Source: Melampsora larici-populina 98AG31
Taxonomy: Eukaryota; Basidiomycota; Pucciniomycetes; Pucciniales; Melampsoraceae
Direction of reading: 5' to 3'
DNA: 64,000 nt
Assembly: GCF_000204055.1 (NCBI RefSeq)
Contig: NW_006768776.1
Span: forward strand, 599,810-663,809
Positions 1 through 12,367 of the stretch are shown here, in pieces (position 1 is the first letter of the stretch; every line of letters begins with the position of its first letter). The position numbers and the translations under genes were made by a program. The notes under the pieces are model-generated. The model saw only the letters and a program-made list of their open reading frames with translations. It searched no databases and had not been told where the DNA came from.

Positions 1-2155
1 TTCTAGTTCTAACAATTACTCTCGACTCAATGTTCCTTACGGCTCTCAAGTTTTAAAGTCACAACTACAAGGATCCATTCGGGCATCTCCGTCTGGGAGA
101 CGGACTGTTGGAAAGCTAAAGGGCAGGAAAAAGAAACATGTAGAGCGAGATGTCGAGGAAGATAGTCCAGAAATTAAGATTCCAATGACTTTTCCTTACC
201 TGAGTGGAATTGGCAAGTCGACTGTTGTACATCCACTCACACCCCGAAAATTCAAAATCAACTTGAACAACTCGGACTGGTTCTGGACTCTTGGATGGGA
301 TGTCTACGCCTACTATTTGCAAGAGGCAGTCGACTCGGCGTGGCCATCTAAGCAGCTTCAGAAAGATAAGAAGATTCATCCTCTCCCCCCCAACTTTTCA
401 CCTACATACTGTATCATTGCTGACAATGGGATCTTGGTTTCAAAAGAGTCAATGGAATCAACAATTCAAAAGAGCAAGAAGCTTGATAGTAAGAAGTTTG
501 GTTTAATCTTCAACATGCAGAAATACCTAGCCACTCTTCCGAAGGAACCTTTTCCCAAGCCTGAGAACTTGAAGCCTACGTCTCAAAAACGCAAGCAAAA
601 TTTTGAAATCACTGACAATGAAGATGATCCAACAGACAACTCTGAATTAGAATCTTCCTCTCGTACTCACAAGCGCAAGCGGATGTACGACTCATCATCT
701 GAGGAAGATGACAAAATTGATTCCAACTTCAACAATTCCCTCCATCAACCCATCTGCTCCAAAAATTCCAAAGGCACCCAACCAAAGTCATGTGATTGTC
801 TAGCCAAAAATTCAGATCAATTGGAAGAAAGTTTACACGGTGATTCAACCAGCATGGTACCATTTCCATCTAATGAACCTCAAACTCCACTTAGTCCTGG
901 ACAGGATCAAAAGGCTGATGATGACAATCACCAAGATAATGTAGGTTTTTTGGTCACACATGACATCCTACATACAACCAAATGATTAATTGATCTAATC
1001 CGTTTTGTATGACTGTGTTCAAACAAAGTATGCCCCCAAAGCCACTGTCTCGGTATCCGTACAAACTAATCAGACTCTCACAGTTCATGATATCTTGATA
1101 GGGCGGTTGGACAATGATGAATGTAGGTATTGAGTGCAATTTTTATAGGACCAATGTGTAGTAATCCTAATCTTTCATTTTGTTTTCGATCTCTAGCTAT
1201 GTCCCTCAAAGCCTTTGGTAACACACACGAACTAGCTCCCTCTGCAAAGGTAATCCTTCCATACCCTGCTTGTTCGATCTTGAACTGGAACGAAGGCTGG
1301 CTTCTTTCGATGATCACCAAGAATGGCAAAGCAGCGTTCAAACCGGTCGCAATCTCCTTCCGTGTCAATTGAGATTCATTAATTGGTTCAGGTCGCAATA
1401 TGGATTGCTTCAAAGCAGAACTGTTGCTTGATAATCAGGTGCATCGGGTGGTGGCCAAACAGAGACCAAGTCTTCACTGTCCTTTGGCGTACTATCAGTG
1501 TCAAGCACAGACATATGTGCACGTAGAGGGTGTTATCAACAGGTTCATTACTCAACTTGAAAAGGACCTGGTTGAGAGTTTAAGGGTAAGTTATTCATTT
1601 GATTCTCAGCTCGTCAATTGTAGCTGATTAGAAAAACCCTGCCTTGCTCTGTCCATTTGATTGTCAACCATTTTAGATCGTGAAGCGCTGGGTGGTTCAG
1701 ATTGTGGGTACTGAAGAGACACACTTCATGATGAAGAACAATAGCTCGAATCTATGGCTTTTTGAGGAGGAGCTTGAAGGTGATTTTGTCAAATATGTCG
1801 GCAATTCAGATTTCACCGTCAAATAACCAGGAGATCAGCTTCATGAAATGCTCCATGCATTAACCCACTACCACTTGGATAAGAACGCTGGTCGCTCTTT
1901 CTTATGCGACTTACAGGGAGTCGGCTCCAACCTGACAGACCCATCTGTCATCGATCTCGAGTGAGTCCAGCACCTCATCAAATCTTCAAATTATCTTTTT
2001 AATGATTCTCCTTTCATCGTAGTAAAACCTTTTCAAGCGGAAACCTAAACTATGAAGGACTGGAGTTGCTCATTGATCACCACGAGGAAAACTCTTGGTG
2101 CAGAAACCTGGGCCTCAAATGTGTCGAGACTTGGACATCTCAGCTCAAAAAGTAG
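1..2155 (+). pseudogene. alpha-type (MHCK/EF2-like) protein kinase, broken, 5' partial
   Basis: The frame is open from the left edge, so the 5' end lies outside the window. The N-terminal part (to about 985) is polar and rich in Ser, Asp and Lys. The kinase part starts near 1379 with a glycine motif (GSGRNMDCFKAELLL). It continues across an intron at 1586-1676 to WLFEEELEGDFVKYVGN, and ends with the diagnostic alpha-kinase zinc/active-site region FLCDLQGVGSNLTDPSVIDL. A second intron (1961-2022, GTGAGT to CGTAG) joins in phase to the C-terminal CRNLGLKC stretch; the stop is at 2153-2155. Alpha-kinases phosphorylate Ser/Thr in helical regions and are a strongly expanded family in rust fungi. 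Two in-frame stops break the domain: TGA at 1370-1372 just before the ATP-binding loop and TAA at 1824-1826. The splicing between 985 and 1379 is not resolved. Family call is firm; loss of function is likely. Confidence 0.75.
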
Positions 2156-2420
2156 TTCAAGGCAAAGATCACAATTTTGAAAAGCAATCAATCCTCATTC
2201 TCCTTTAACAGTTCAAGTCAATCAACAGATTTAAGTCGCGTACCTTCAAATACTTCAAATACTATTTCACTTCTTACTTCAGTTCAACTCAAGTCATACC
2301 CAATTAAACCTCGATCTATCATATCAATCCCTTCCAAATATTCAATCATATCAATCATCAATATGTGATATTGTGTTGATCCCAAAATGCTTCACTCCAA
2401 ATTTCAAATTGACTCTATAC

Positions 2421-2598
2421 TACACATCAAAACACATCAAAAAGATGCGAATTGACTCGCTCTACACACCAACAAGATGTGAATCGACTCGCTCTAGCTC
2501 TACACATCAAAGACATGCGAACCAACTCGCTCTACACATCAAAAAGATGTGAATCGACTCGCTCTACACATCAAAAAGGTGTGAATCGACTCGCTCTT
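2421..2598. repeat. minisatellite, about 32-bp unit
   Basis: Five to six imperfect head-to-tail copies of a unit reading roughly TACACATCAAAAAGATGTGA followed by ATCGACTCGCTC. Copies differ by a few substitutions and one short insertion. No coding frame runs through it. Confidence 0.8.
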
Positions 2599-3239
2599 CT
2601 TCTCTTTGCTTTCAAGTTAATCCACTAATACCCAATACAAATAACTCATTCCTACACATCACTAATTCCTACTACACATCATTGATTCACCACTGATCAC
2701 TAATTCATGCTAAACATCAAAAAGATAAATCGGCTGCCTTAGCTCCACATCAAATTTGCTTTTTCCTCTCATAACACATCCTGAAATATTTACATGATTA
2801 TCTTGGAATTCTGAATGGTTATTGACTTTACACACCTTGTAAAATTGAAATTACGAGGCTGTTTTAAACCATCTATGCTAACTAGATTCACAGCTAAACC
2901 TCATGTAAATATGATATAAACTCGTGTATCTTTGTTTCCACAATCATCCAAATGAGAAGGAATGTACATAAAGTAGTCCATAAAAAACTGGCTATTGTGT
3001 GAATATTGGAATTGATTGTGAAGATTTTGTAACTGCCCCTTGAATTCCATGTATCTCAAGAAGAAGAAACAATCAAGCTGACTCATCTTCATCTTCATAA
3101 AACTCCTCTAAATCCAGATGTGGTTCATGCAGGATTGTTTTTTCATCCACATTTGTTGACAAAACTCTTCTTCTATCAGAGGCGGGTCACAATTCCTTTA
3201 CTTGGATTGCCTTGCCAAACCCGTGGTACAAAAAAGACT
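2599..3239. other. AT-rich spacer, no gene seen
   Basis: AT-rich sequence with scattered CACATC words related to the neighbouring minisatellite. Short open frames here have no recognisable protein character. Confidence 0.4.
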
Positions 3240-4220
3240 GATGTATTGTTTGCCACATGCCTTTGATACTCTACTGTGACAATCTTTCCAGAAATTTCTC
3301 CACAAGATGGAATAAACACATGGCATTCTACTTCACCTTGGCCGGTTTGCCATCAAAATTGGCAAACGAAGAATATAGTTGCCATTTCTTATCATTCTCT
3401 CAAGCCAGTACAACTATGGTTTTGAAATTTGAGGTTAATCCAGTTCAGCCAAACTGACTCAATCAAAAGCCATCTCAGCGCTAATGGTTTTGTTGCATAC
3501 GATCACAAGATTGGAAGTGAGGTATTTGTTATACAGGTAGTCATCCGCCATTCAAGGGATTCTCCTATGCATGCAGATGTTTTAAATACAATGAACCCAA
3601 CCAGCTCCCTAACCACTTGCCGAGTCTGCAAGCTGAAAGTTTGGGTGATGGCTGAGAAACACCCTGAGAAGTATGCCTGCAGCTTTGTTGGACAGAATGA
3701 GAACCAATGCAAGGTCAGACTTCTCCAAATTGTGTACTTAATAATCAAAATGACAAACTCTGCATTAGAATCCACAATCCAGGGATACCTCTGGTCAATT
3801 GCGCAACAATAAGGGAACATCAGCCTTTTTGACAGCCAATCAGCTGAATTGGGATTATGATACGCACTCAATACATCCTTTGTCAAGCAGGTGCAGGCCG
3901 CGTACAATTACAAATCACTGTCACAAGCACAGATTGTGGAGCTTTGCTCTAATTTCAGCAGACAGTTTGGAGACCACCTGTTCAATCCAATTTTGCGGTC
4001 AATGGGTCACTCTCTTGTATTTCCTGTTGGTCATTTGAAGATAGAGCTAATGTTTTTTTGAATGAACTGTGTTAGTACAGGATTCCACGTGCGCAAGAAT
4101 ACGCCGGTTGAGATTTTGCACATAATGCTATTAGGAGTTGCGAAGTACCTTCTAGACACAAGTGTTTGCCTCATGAGAAAGATAGCATACAAGGTTGTAC
4201 AATTCAAAATGCAAAGCTGA
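3240..4220 (+). pseudogene. remnant of a large basidiomycete transposon-associated protein family
   Basis: Three blocks on the plus strand match a family repeatedly found in basidiomycete genomes near DNA transposons. Block one (about 3270-3420) reads CDNLSRNFSTRWNKHMAFYF then TLAGLPSKLANEEY. Block two (3425-3714) contains GFVAYDHKIGSEVF, DSPMHADVLNT and a CRVC zinc-ligand pair. Block three (4080-4220) contains NTPVEILHIMLLGVAKYLLD and ends at a TGA. The blocks lie in different frames and are separated by stops and spacers, so this is a decayed copy. The biochemical role of the family is not established. The family link rests on recognising these motifs, not on a search. Confidence 0.55.
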
Positions 4221-4536
4221 AACTGGAAGACCTTGATTGACACTTATTAGAAGTGTTGCATTTGCAGCAGTGTGATCAAAGGCCATGCCAATTAGATTGG
4301 GCATTTTAGTGTTGTTGAACCGGAGGTGATTGCGGCAATGGGGTGGTGAGGACTGGCTGAATCGAATTGATGGGAAGTTGGGTGAGATGAGCCAGTGTCA
4401 CAGATGATTTGCACAGGAATCACATGTGCACACTACAACATCTACGTCACCAGCAAAAGATTGACAAATCCCTTTGTTTCCGTGATCACACCACCTTGTG
4501 AACATCCGTCTCTCCACCTCATCACCAGTCAGCACC

Positions 4537-6750
4537 ATGAAATCGCGCCGCCCACCACGTAAGCTGCTCCAAACTCCGCCAATCAGTCAGGAAGACTCCA
4601 GGAACTTCAAAGGATGTTCAACCCAATCGCAACAGGGGCCAAGCAACACTCATAACAGTGCAGGATCACCTCCCCGTTTCAGCACTCAACAATTCAAAAC
4701 CTCAAAGCCACATCCTACTCCAAATAGCCAAAAGCCCGGTGCCTCACAGCAATGTCCTACTCCTCCCCTCCGTTTGAGCGCTCCAAATGCCAGCACCTCA
4801 CAGCAATGTCTTACTCAGCCCACTACTCAATCTCAACAAATCAAACGCCTACCACTTGTTGCTTGCGCTGTTACACAAATCTTGATATTTCCAATCAACA
4901 GCCCAATCTCTGTTTCCCCATACTGGATCTTGAACAGTTCAACCAATCTGAAAGTTGTAAGTTGTAATTCCTTTACAGGAATATTCAAATATTATCATAG
5001 CAACCTCATTTTTTGCTGTGATCAAACATGGGATGACAACAACTTTGACAAAAAGAAGATAACAACACTGATTGATTTGACCAGAACAAAAAAACAATGA
5101 TGATTGCTTTGAGCAAAACAAAGACGACAAAGACAACAATGATGATGATGACTTTGCAACAATCAAAATATCAAGTCTCATCAATAATCAGCCCCACATG
5201 CGGGCACAGTGCGTCCAGCAGTGACTAGGCCAGCACTGAACCGTACAGCAGTGAATCAAACCAAATTCTTATCTACAAACACCTTGTCAAACCACATTAC
5301 TGGCAAACTGCTTCCGTCTTTCAATCGTTTTGCAATATGTGCAGCTCTGGACAAAGAGCACAAAACTATTGACCAAAAGCTATGCAACGCAAGCATACCG
5401 CACAAAGCTACTCTCATTTATAATCAGGCCACTGATTCTCAAGACCAGTTTATCTCAAGCATGGTGACGGTCCTGTCCGCTTGCCAAGAAATTGCCTTGG
5501 CACGCAATGATATCTTATTCCAAACTCTACGTCAAACTGAAAGGGAGGCACCAAACTCAAAGTAAGACAATCTTATTTGATCGCATTGTATTGCATCAAA
5601 CGGATTCAGTATCCATTTGTTGCAGCAATATGTCAAACAGATAGCATATCAGTGTAATCTATCCGGTGATGTACAAGCTTACACCACCAAGGAAGACAAA
5701 GAAGGCAAGCAAGAGGAGCTTCCCCACTCTCTGTATGCCAAAGTGATGGTACATGACAACATATCCCTAACAAAAAAATTCTACAACCAAGACAATGATT
5801 TACTGACCATAGTTACAGGCTGAGCTCCTTTCAGCTCCATCTGAATGGAAGGACAGACTCTTGCCTCCTGGCGACGGCAGAGATTCAGAACCTGGAGCTC
5901 TCACAAAGCTTCAGAAGTTGATTAATAACACATTGAAAGGTATTAGAAAGGCTTTCAAACCAATCACAAGTTTTCCATTTGCAGCCTTTGAAAACCCATC
6001 ACCTTTGGTTATTCCTGATATACTTTGTCTTGCAGATGAGCACTGGCATTAATCTACCCAGCTGAGCTACTACATGTTGTTCCAACACAGTCCCCAAGCT
6101 TGAAACCATTATTCCCAAAGGACGTAAGTGTTTTTTGTTGCTCCTGTGGTCACATGTCTGACCTGGTCTTTTGAATTTTTGTTGAAAGCTCAAGAGGAAA
6201 GAAAAAGGGTTGATAGGTGGTTGACTTTGGTACAGAGAAGAGATAGTGGACAATACAACTGAGCTCCAAAAAAGTCAACATGTGTGGCTTGTAAGTAAAC
6301 TAGTTCTGAATGTTCCATTCAATGATCACCCACCCATTTTCTTATTTGATTGTATCAGAGGATGCAAGCCGTTCATTGGGGTCTCCAAATATTGACAGAA
6401 AACCTTTTGGAATATTGTCAACAACTATCTAGAATATCTACATACTCAGTCCACACAATATTGCTGTGTGGGTTCTTTGTCTGCCCTTGTTGAGTATAAC
6501 TACTCAAAACAATGCATTAATTGCCTCCAAACAGGTAATTCTTGTGCGTATTGCAAGACAATCTTGAGATATTTGATTGGGAGAAGGGCTTTCAACAGCT
6601 CCAGAATATCACTTCCTTTGTGCTGCCCAGCAATCAAAAAATTGAGCGTACAATGACCAAACTGGAAGAGACCTTTGAGATGATGTTGGCGCAGATGAAA
6701 TTTAACTCGAGTCTTTGGAATCTTGAATCTGAGACAGGGGTTTATTTGTA
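4537..6750 (+). pseudogene. hypothetical multi-exon protein, probably degenerate
   Basis: Coding-like segments follow one another on the plus strand. From the ATG at 4537 there is a Pro/Ser/Gln-rich, low-complexity N-terminus. At 5209-5561 there is a helical segment ending at a GTAAGA donor, with an acceptor TTGCAG at 5625; these leave a phase conflict with the next block. 5626-5823 is a charged segment ending in a stop. After an acceptor near 5836, a segment reads PSEWKDRLLPPGDGRDSEPG, a pattern I associate with rust-specific hypothetical proteins. Weaker blocks continue to about 6750. No catalytic motif is visible. The phase clash at 5562-5625 and stops further on suggest a broken gene, but a wrong exon model would look similar. 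Confidence 0.4.
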
Positions 6751-7430
6751 ATGTGCCTTTGTTTTCTGTTTATCAAATCTTCCCTGCTTTCTATTCTTTA
6801 TCTTGTATATTATTGGTCTGTGTTGCATTTTGGTCAATGTGTTTTTCTGTCCTTTTTTGTGTTCTGTGTGCATATTCTATCTCTCTTTTCAGAACTTTGT
6901 TTCATCTTTTATGTTTTTGGTGTGTGTTTATCTCTAATTGTAAAATTTTCACACGTCTTCTTTTCTGTCTTTGGTCCATATTCAGTTCATGTTCTTCACC
7001 TTGCGTTGTTTTCTACTTATTGATTCAACATCTCTCTCTCTATCTCCCTTTGGCAATATTTCAAAGTCTCTCTTTGACCTTGATCATACCTTGATCATTT
7101 TGATGGCTTGTTCCTATTGTGTCTCATTGTATCAGTTTGTATCCCTTCCTCTAATTAATCAATTTTGTCACTTGCTCATGCCTTCCAAAAGTCTCTCTTT
7201 CACTTCCATCTGATCTATCTGTGTCTTTTGTTGTCCCAGACTCAATCTGTTCCTTTACCGTTTCCAATCATTTTGTTGCTCAGTCTGTTTTTAGTACTTT
7301 TGTATTTGGTCTGTTTTTTTTGATGTTGTCTTCTCTTTTATTTGTCAGTACTGTCTTTCACTTTCAAAGTCTCTTGTTTGTATGGCCCACTTTGTTTGTG
7401 TGTTAAATCACCTGAATTCCCAATTGATCC
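6751..7430. other. T/C-rich low-complexity spacer
   Basis: About 680 bp with a strong pyrimidine bias on the plus strand (many TCTTT and TGTTT words). The open frames here translate to Phe/Leu/Ser-rich strings, as expected of T-rich DNA, and are not taken as genes. Confidence 0.5.
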
Positions 7431-7776
7431 CAAATGTGCAGTTCAGTATGCACAATGTGCACAGTGAGTCTGGACGCACTGTACATGCTTTTACCAACAC
7501 CAAGCAGACACCGTAATCAAACCGTTCCAGCGCGGTATAAAAACCCCGGTCATAGCTAGACATAATCTGATCAATTGGTGCAATAGCCATGGATACACAA
7601 CCTCACAACTGCTGAGCACACGGCTTGTCAAAAAGTCTGCAACAGCAGATCTCAACAGATGCGGACCCCAGTGTTTTCCGAACACTGCATCCCCTGCAAG
7701 CAGGAACGTTTGCACACCGGTGTTTAGGCCCAGGTTGAGGACCCTTTTGCTAGGGTTTCTGGTGTACCAGCAATTT

Positions 7777-7936
7777 GGATCCATACTTGGAAGACAATTT
7801 TTTTCCCCAGTTTCCAGTTTCCGTTTTTGGCTGTGTTTGAAACTTTCCCACGTTCTCCCAGGTTCTCAGTTTGCGTTTATGGCGGTATTTGGGAAACTGG
7901 GAAACTGGGAAAAAACTCCCAGTTTTAACTTTGTAT
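7777..7936. mobile_element. candidate small palindromic MITE
   Basis: About 160 bp with inverted arms: CCCCAGTTTCCAGTTTCC at 7803-7820 pairs with GGGAAACTGGGAAACTGGG at 7889-7907. The right end reads inward as GGGATACAAAGTT, matching the terminus of the longer element at 52328-53591, so the two may belong to one family. Boundaries and TSD are not clear. Confidence 0.4.
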
Positions 7937-10066
7937 CCCCTAAATACTCACGGAATTTGCATTGGGCATCGGATGGCTCAAGATGAGGAACAAAAGCACA
8001 CTAAAACTCAATTTTGTTGGATGGGCTTTGGTTTGTAAAATTGGGTCAAGAGAAGAACATAGAGTTCCATTGTATGGTGGGAAGTTTGAATGCGTACCAA
8101 GGTTGGAATTTTGGTGCTTTTGTCTTTTGATTGATATATTACCTTTTTCTGTTGTATGATATTGAGTATGAATTTAAAATATATACGGAGGAAATAACAA
8201 ATTGTCATTTCATAAGGTTTGGCCACTTTTTGAATGAAATCTCAGTCTTAGAGGAATTTCTGAGTATATGTTATAAAAAACAGTATGTATCTCTTCAACT
8301 TCAACTGCCCTCTTCCTCTTTGTTCTTTATGATGATTAGATTGTAATATTTTAAAATCTTTTGTCATTAGCAAGGTTCAAGTCAAAATAATTTGGACCTA
8401 AAATGGCTTTTAGACGTTGCTCGAAGGTTGTAAATTATAACTCATGTCTTATGACTTGCGAGGAGCTTTAGAGATACTCACGAGGTCCAAAATTATACGA
8501 CAATGCCTATAATTTCAAGACGATTGATTTGTTTTTTGGATTGAGAAAAAATCCGGTCTTTTTTTGTTTCAAGAAAAGGCGTACGAGTAGTTTTTTTTTT
8601 CCCTAGTGGTCGTTTTTTTGTCCTTCCCTCTTGTTTAGTCCATAACAGCAGATAAAATGCACACTTTCCAGCACTTGTACCTTTGTCTCAAAGCTCTTTG
8701 TCTTCTTGTTATAAGACGTGGTGGCCTATTTTCAAACCATTCTTGAGACGTCCAAGTTGGTTTTAGGTAAAATTTGCATTAAAAAACTCTCTCAGATGCT
8801 GTAAAATTCCTACTTGGAATTTGTGACTTGAACCCTGCTGTCGTTGATCCAACATAAAGGTATCTCACATTTCTGATTTTTGTTTGATCACCTTCTCAAG
8901 AAAAAAAGCTGGAAGTGAACAGAGGATTTTTTAGTGTCAAAGTTCAAATGAATGTTTCCTTTCTTCCAAAAAAAGAGAACCTCGTCTTCATGTTTTAGTT
9001 TAAACCAGTTTACTTTGTTTCTTCTTTTGCACTTTTGATTTTCACTTTTAGCAACAATTAAAAGATTGACAAAAGAAGAAGAAAAATAAAAAGAAAGACA
9101 AACAGAAACCCAGAATGAACAAAGGTATAATAAAGAGAATGAAAGGGAATGCAACAACAAGAATAACAAAAAATCTGATCATCCAAAGAAAGTCCTTTGA
9201 GTAGTTTCAAATCAAATAATTCCAAAAAATTCCAATTATAAAAAGATGATTGATCCATTTCTTATGAACAAATTCTTAGCAACAAATTGCAAGTTTTGAG
9301 TGCACTCTAGATAAATCAAAAGGGTGATATACTGAAGGGATGCTATACTGAACCCAAAATACAGGGCTTATGTAGCTTCCATATGTAGCTGACCCGGACA
9401 ATATTTATGAAATGCAATTTGATTGAGGCTGACTTTGGGAGGTGTCATTCCTCTCTCTCCGTCAGATTCATGAATTTTGAGTCAGAATACCAAGGTATAC
9501 ACAATGAACATTCATCCCAATAATCCATCAAAAAACTATAATCAATTGTACTTGTCACAAGTGAAACACAAGATGATGAGATAAGAGAGATCTTGAAGAA
9601 AACACTACCAAAAAACGTGAATACATGGCCAACTGAACATTTGAGTTGTTTAATCCCCTACTCATTGTGATGAAGAGTCAGATAGATATTCCATGCAACA
9701 CCATCATAGCTTAGGATCCTAGGTTTGGATCTGATACAGGAGCCTCCACATTAGCGCCATCCAGATGGGCTTGATGAGAAGATGGGTGAATATCCAAATA
9801 GTGATGTGGTCAATCTTTACATGCCTCTTCTTTCCATCACATGTGGGTTGGAATTCATCAATCCTAGGTTCAGTTCTGCATACACTGCTTGATACAGGTA
9901 TTGTGTTGAGCGGAAGATTGAAAAGCACAGTAATATAGATGTGTGTGGTGATTGTATTGATATGAGCCCTTACATATTTGCACTTGCTGGCATCTTAATG
10001 TTTTTGTTGCCGGTTGATGATCATGAACTGATCATGCTGACATCTTGGAGACAACTGAATCATAAA
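7937..10066. other. AT-rich spacer with homopolymer runs, no gene seen
   Basis: Long A and T runs (for example near 8590 and 9060-9170) and no frame with convincing codon or motif structure. One open frame on the minus strand near 8888-9258 is a by-product of the A-rich tract. Confidence 0.4.
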
Positions 10067-10600
10067 CATGTAAGATCAGTCTTTCTAACGGATGATAGTG
10101 TTGAGTGCTGACATGTAGAGTTTATACATTGTATATATCTTACAACATGGATAGGTGTTGCAAGTGAGATATATCAAGCTGAAATGATAAACTACATGAG
10201 AGCAGACATCTTTACAAAAAATGTGGAAGTTCTTCAGCCAAAGAGATACCGTTTTAACTAAAACTGAATTAGAAACATGTCAAATTACCCTTTATTAGGC
10301 TGACAGCTGAATCAAGAATTTGATGACCTCAAATACTGAAATCTTGAGTTTTTGAATTGTACATATCTTACAATGTGTATAGTAATGTCTGAAGTGGGAT
10401 ATATTAAGCTGAATCAATAAAATACATGGGGATTCAAGAATCTACAAAGACCTTGAAGTGATTCAGCTGAAGAAAATTCATGTCAAAGAAAATCAATCAG
10501 AAACATGTCCGATTACCCTTTAGAACTAATGATAGCCTCAAATACTGACATGTAGGGTTTCTGAATTGATAAACTACATGAGTACAGAAGTGTACAGAAG
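10067..10600. repeat. three diverged direct repeats, about 210-230 bp
   Basis: Each copy begins with an ACATGT word (near 10067, 10275 and 10504). The copies share CTCAAATACTGA, ATATCTTACAA, GATAAACTACATGAG or ACATGGGG, and CAGCTGAA-type words in the same order. Copy three is truncated. No coding content is seen. Confidence 0.55.
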
Positions 10601-11069
10601 ACTATGTAATTGGGTCAGGCAAAGAGAGAGGTAGCTTTCAATTGAGTTTTGACAGTTAATATATACTCAGCAATGTCAAGAGGCTTGATTGCCCAGTCCA
10701 TGCACATGAGCTGACTAAAATCTGAGTCACATATAGCTTTGAATTGTACAGAAGTAGCTCTTGCACTTACAACACATTCTAGGGTGTCTGTATTTTGAAG
10801 TTTCAGACATGTAAGTGAACTGATTACCTACATATAAGTCACCCCATGGCTCTTCTTCTCTTGAATCCCTTCTAATCGGCTACTACAGAAAAACCGAAAC
10901 GACTTCCTTCTGATTTCAATTTTCTCTTCTCCTCAGCTTCAATTGGTGAAAAACTTTCCTTTTCAGTCTCTTATACTGGCATCTTGTTTTTTTAGATCAA
11001 ATTCCCTGGTTGTTGACCCCAATGTCAATTTGCTTGATCTATAGCTCTCCAAAGGATATATCTCATTTC

Positions 11070-11515
11070 AACCTAGCTCAGCCTTACTTTGACACCTGAT
11101 CCTCTTTGACCTGCTTTGCCCAAGTGTAGTGGCACTCTGTGCTATGCTCCAGTGGGAATACGGGGCTTTTCGGATTTGGGTTCTTTGTTTGGTTTGGACA
11201 CCAAACATCTAGGTAAGGTGTAATTTTGATTAAAGACCTTTGGACTTTTCAACCTGAGTAACCATTGTATTGCATATGTTCAATCTTTCCTCAATCCTCT
11301 TCATGGCAATTCAATCTAATTTTGATCTCTTCATTACTGCATGCTACTCAATGTATTAGCCTCTACCATACTTCAACACCTAATCCTCTGATCTGCGTTC
11401 CTCAAGTTAAGTGGCACTCTGTGCTACGCTCCAGTGAGGAATACAGGGCTGTTAGGATTAAGTTATCTGTTGGGTTGAAAAGCCAAATATCTAAGGCTAG
11501 GAATAATTGATTGGC
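11070..11515. repeat. duplicated block upstream of the HSP70 fragment
   Basis: Two diverged copies (about 11070-11230 and 11345-11510) share GTGGCACTCTGTGCT, CGCTCCAGTG/TGCTCCAGTG, GAATAC-GGGCT and CAAA-ATCTA-G words in order. The block lies upstream of an exon remnant of HSP70, so it may derive from an HSP70 5' region; that origin is inference. Confidence 0.5.
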
Positions 11516-11792
11516 TTTCAATTAACATTCTCTGAATTCCAGATAATACCATGTAATGTATGGTTTGAATACCGTTACTGCTTTGTATGTTCTATATTTG
11601 CTATTCAATCTAACTTGAATTTAACCCTGCCTTCTATTCCGGTCTCATTTAATTAGCTTGTATGGTCACTGCCTTATAGCTTGTTAGCTGGTATGAAAAC
11701 ACATTCAGGAATTCTTTGGTATGTATTCACCTTGTATAATCTACTTTTGTGCCTTTTTTACTCATCTCCATTCTCTCCCCATCCTAATTCAG

Positions 11793-11842
11793 CTGTTGGT
11801 ATTGATCTTGGAACCACCTACTCTTGTGCAGGTGTTTATTGA
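11793..11842 (+). pseudogene. HSP70 N-terminal exon fragment
   Basis: After a pyrimidine tract and an acceptor-like AATTCAG, the sequence encodes (A)VGIDLGTTYSCAGVY and then TGA. This is the phosphate-1 (nucleotide-binding) motif that opens cytosolic HSP70, normally read right after MSKA. The preceding acceptor suggests that an intron after the first few codons was copied with it. Nothing of the remaining 600 residues follows. The usual V-G-V-W is read A-G-V-Y-stop here. This looks like a captured or deleted gene fragment. Confidence 0.7.
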
Positions 11843-11969
11843 ATTTGATTTCTGATCCATTTGGTTCAGACCCCTCTTCTATAAAGTAGAAATTTTTTAC
11901 ATACAGTGAAAATCTTTCATTGAAGTCAGGATCACATCACTTATCAATTCACTCAACCTACTTTTGAAA

Positions 11970-12360
11970 ATGTCAACAGCTAGTCTCACTAAGCCTGAGC
12001 TTCTCACTTTACTTCAGGGTATCTTTGCTCAACACTCAGAACTCAAACAATCTATTCCTGGGCTACTTCCAAAACCCACAATTGAAGCTATCACCAACAT
12101 ACTAGTGGGGTTTGAGAGTCAGCTCTTGGAATCAATTCCTGACAAGCGCACTAACCAAGAGGAATACATATGGAACCGAGTTCAATGTGTATTCCAAAAG
12201 AGTACGTCAACAAGTGTCTTGGTTTACTCAAGATTTGGACCAAAGGCAAATCTGGTATTGAACAATCCCAAATCCACATGACAGTCTTGAATCATTTCAG
12301 TGTTCTGCACTTACTCACAAGAAGTGGTTTTGGTTGCAAACTTGTTGTCATCACAACCAT
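11970..12360 (+). pseudogene. Cut8/STS1-like proteasome tethering factor fragment, frameshifted
   Basis: From the ATG at 11970 the frame reads LTKPELLTLLQGIFAQHSEL, then IPGLLPKPTIEA, FESQLLESIPD and EEYIWNRV. This matches the conserved core of the Cut8/STS1 family, nuclear envelope factors that tether the 26S proteasome. At about 12185-12200 the homology jumps one frame (KEYVNKCLGLLKIW, then HMTVLNHFSVLHLLTR), so a single-base indel has disrupted the ORF. The C-terminal helical bundle of the family is not recognisable beyond about 12340. The fragment directly precedes another degenerate gene. Confidence 0.6.
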
Positions 12361-12367
12361 TCCACTA

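Noticed and set aside
6723..7406. Several Phe/Leu/Cys-rich frames resembling membrane proteins
   Set aside because: All fall in a T-rich tract that gives hydrophobic translations in any frame.
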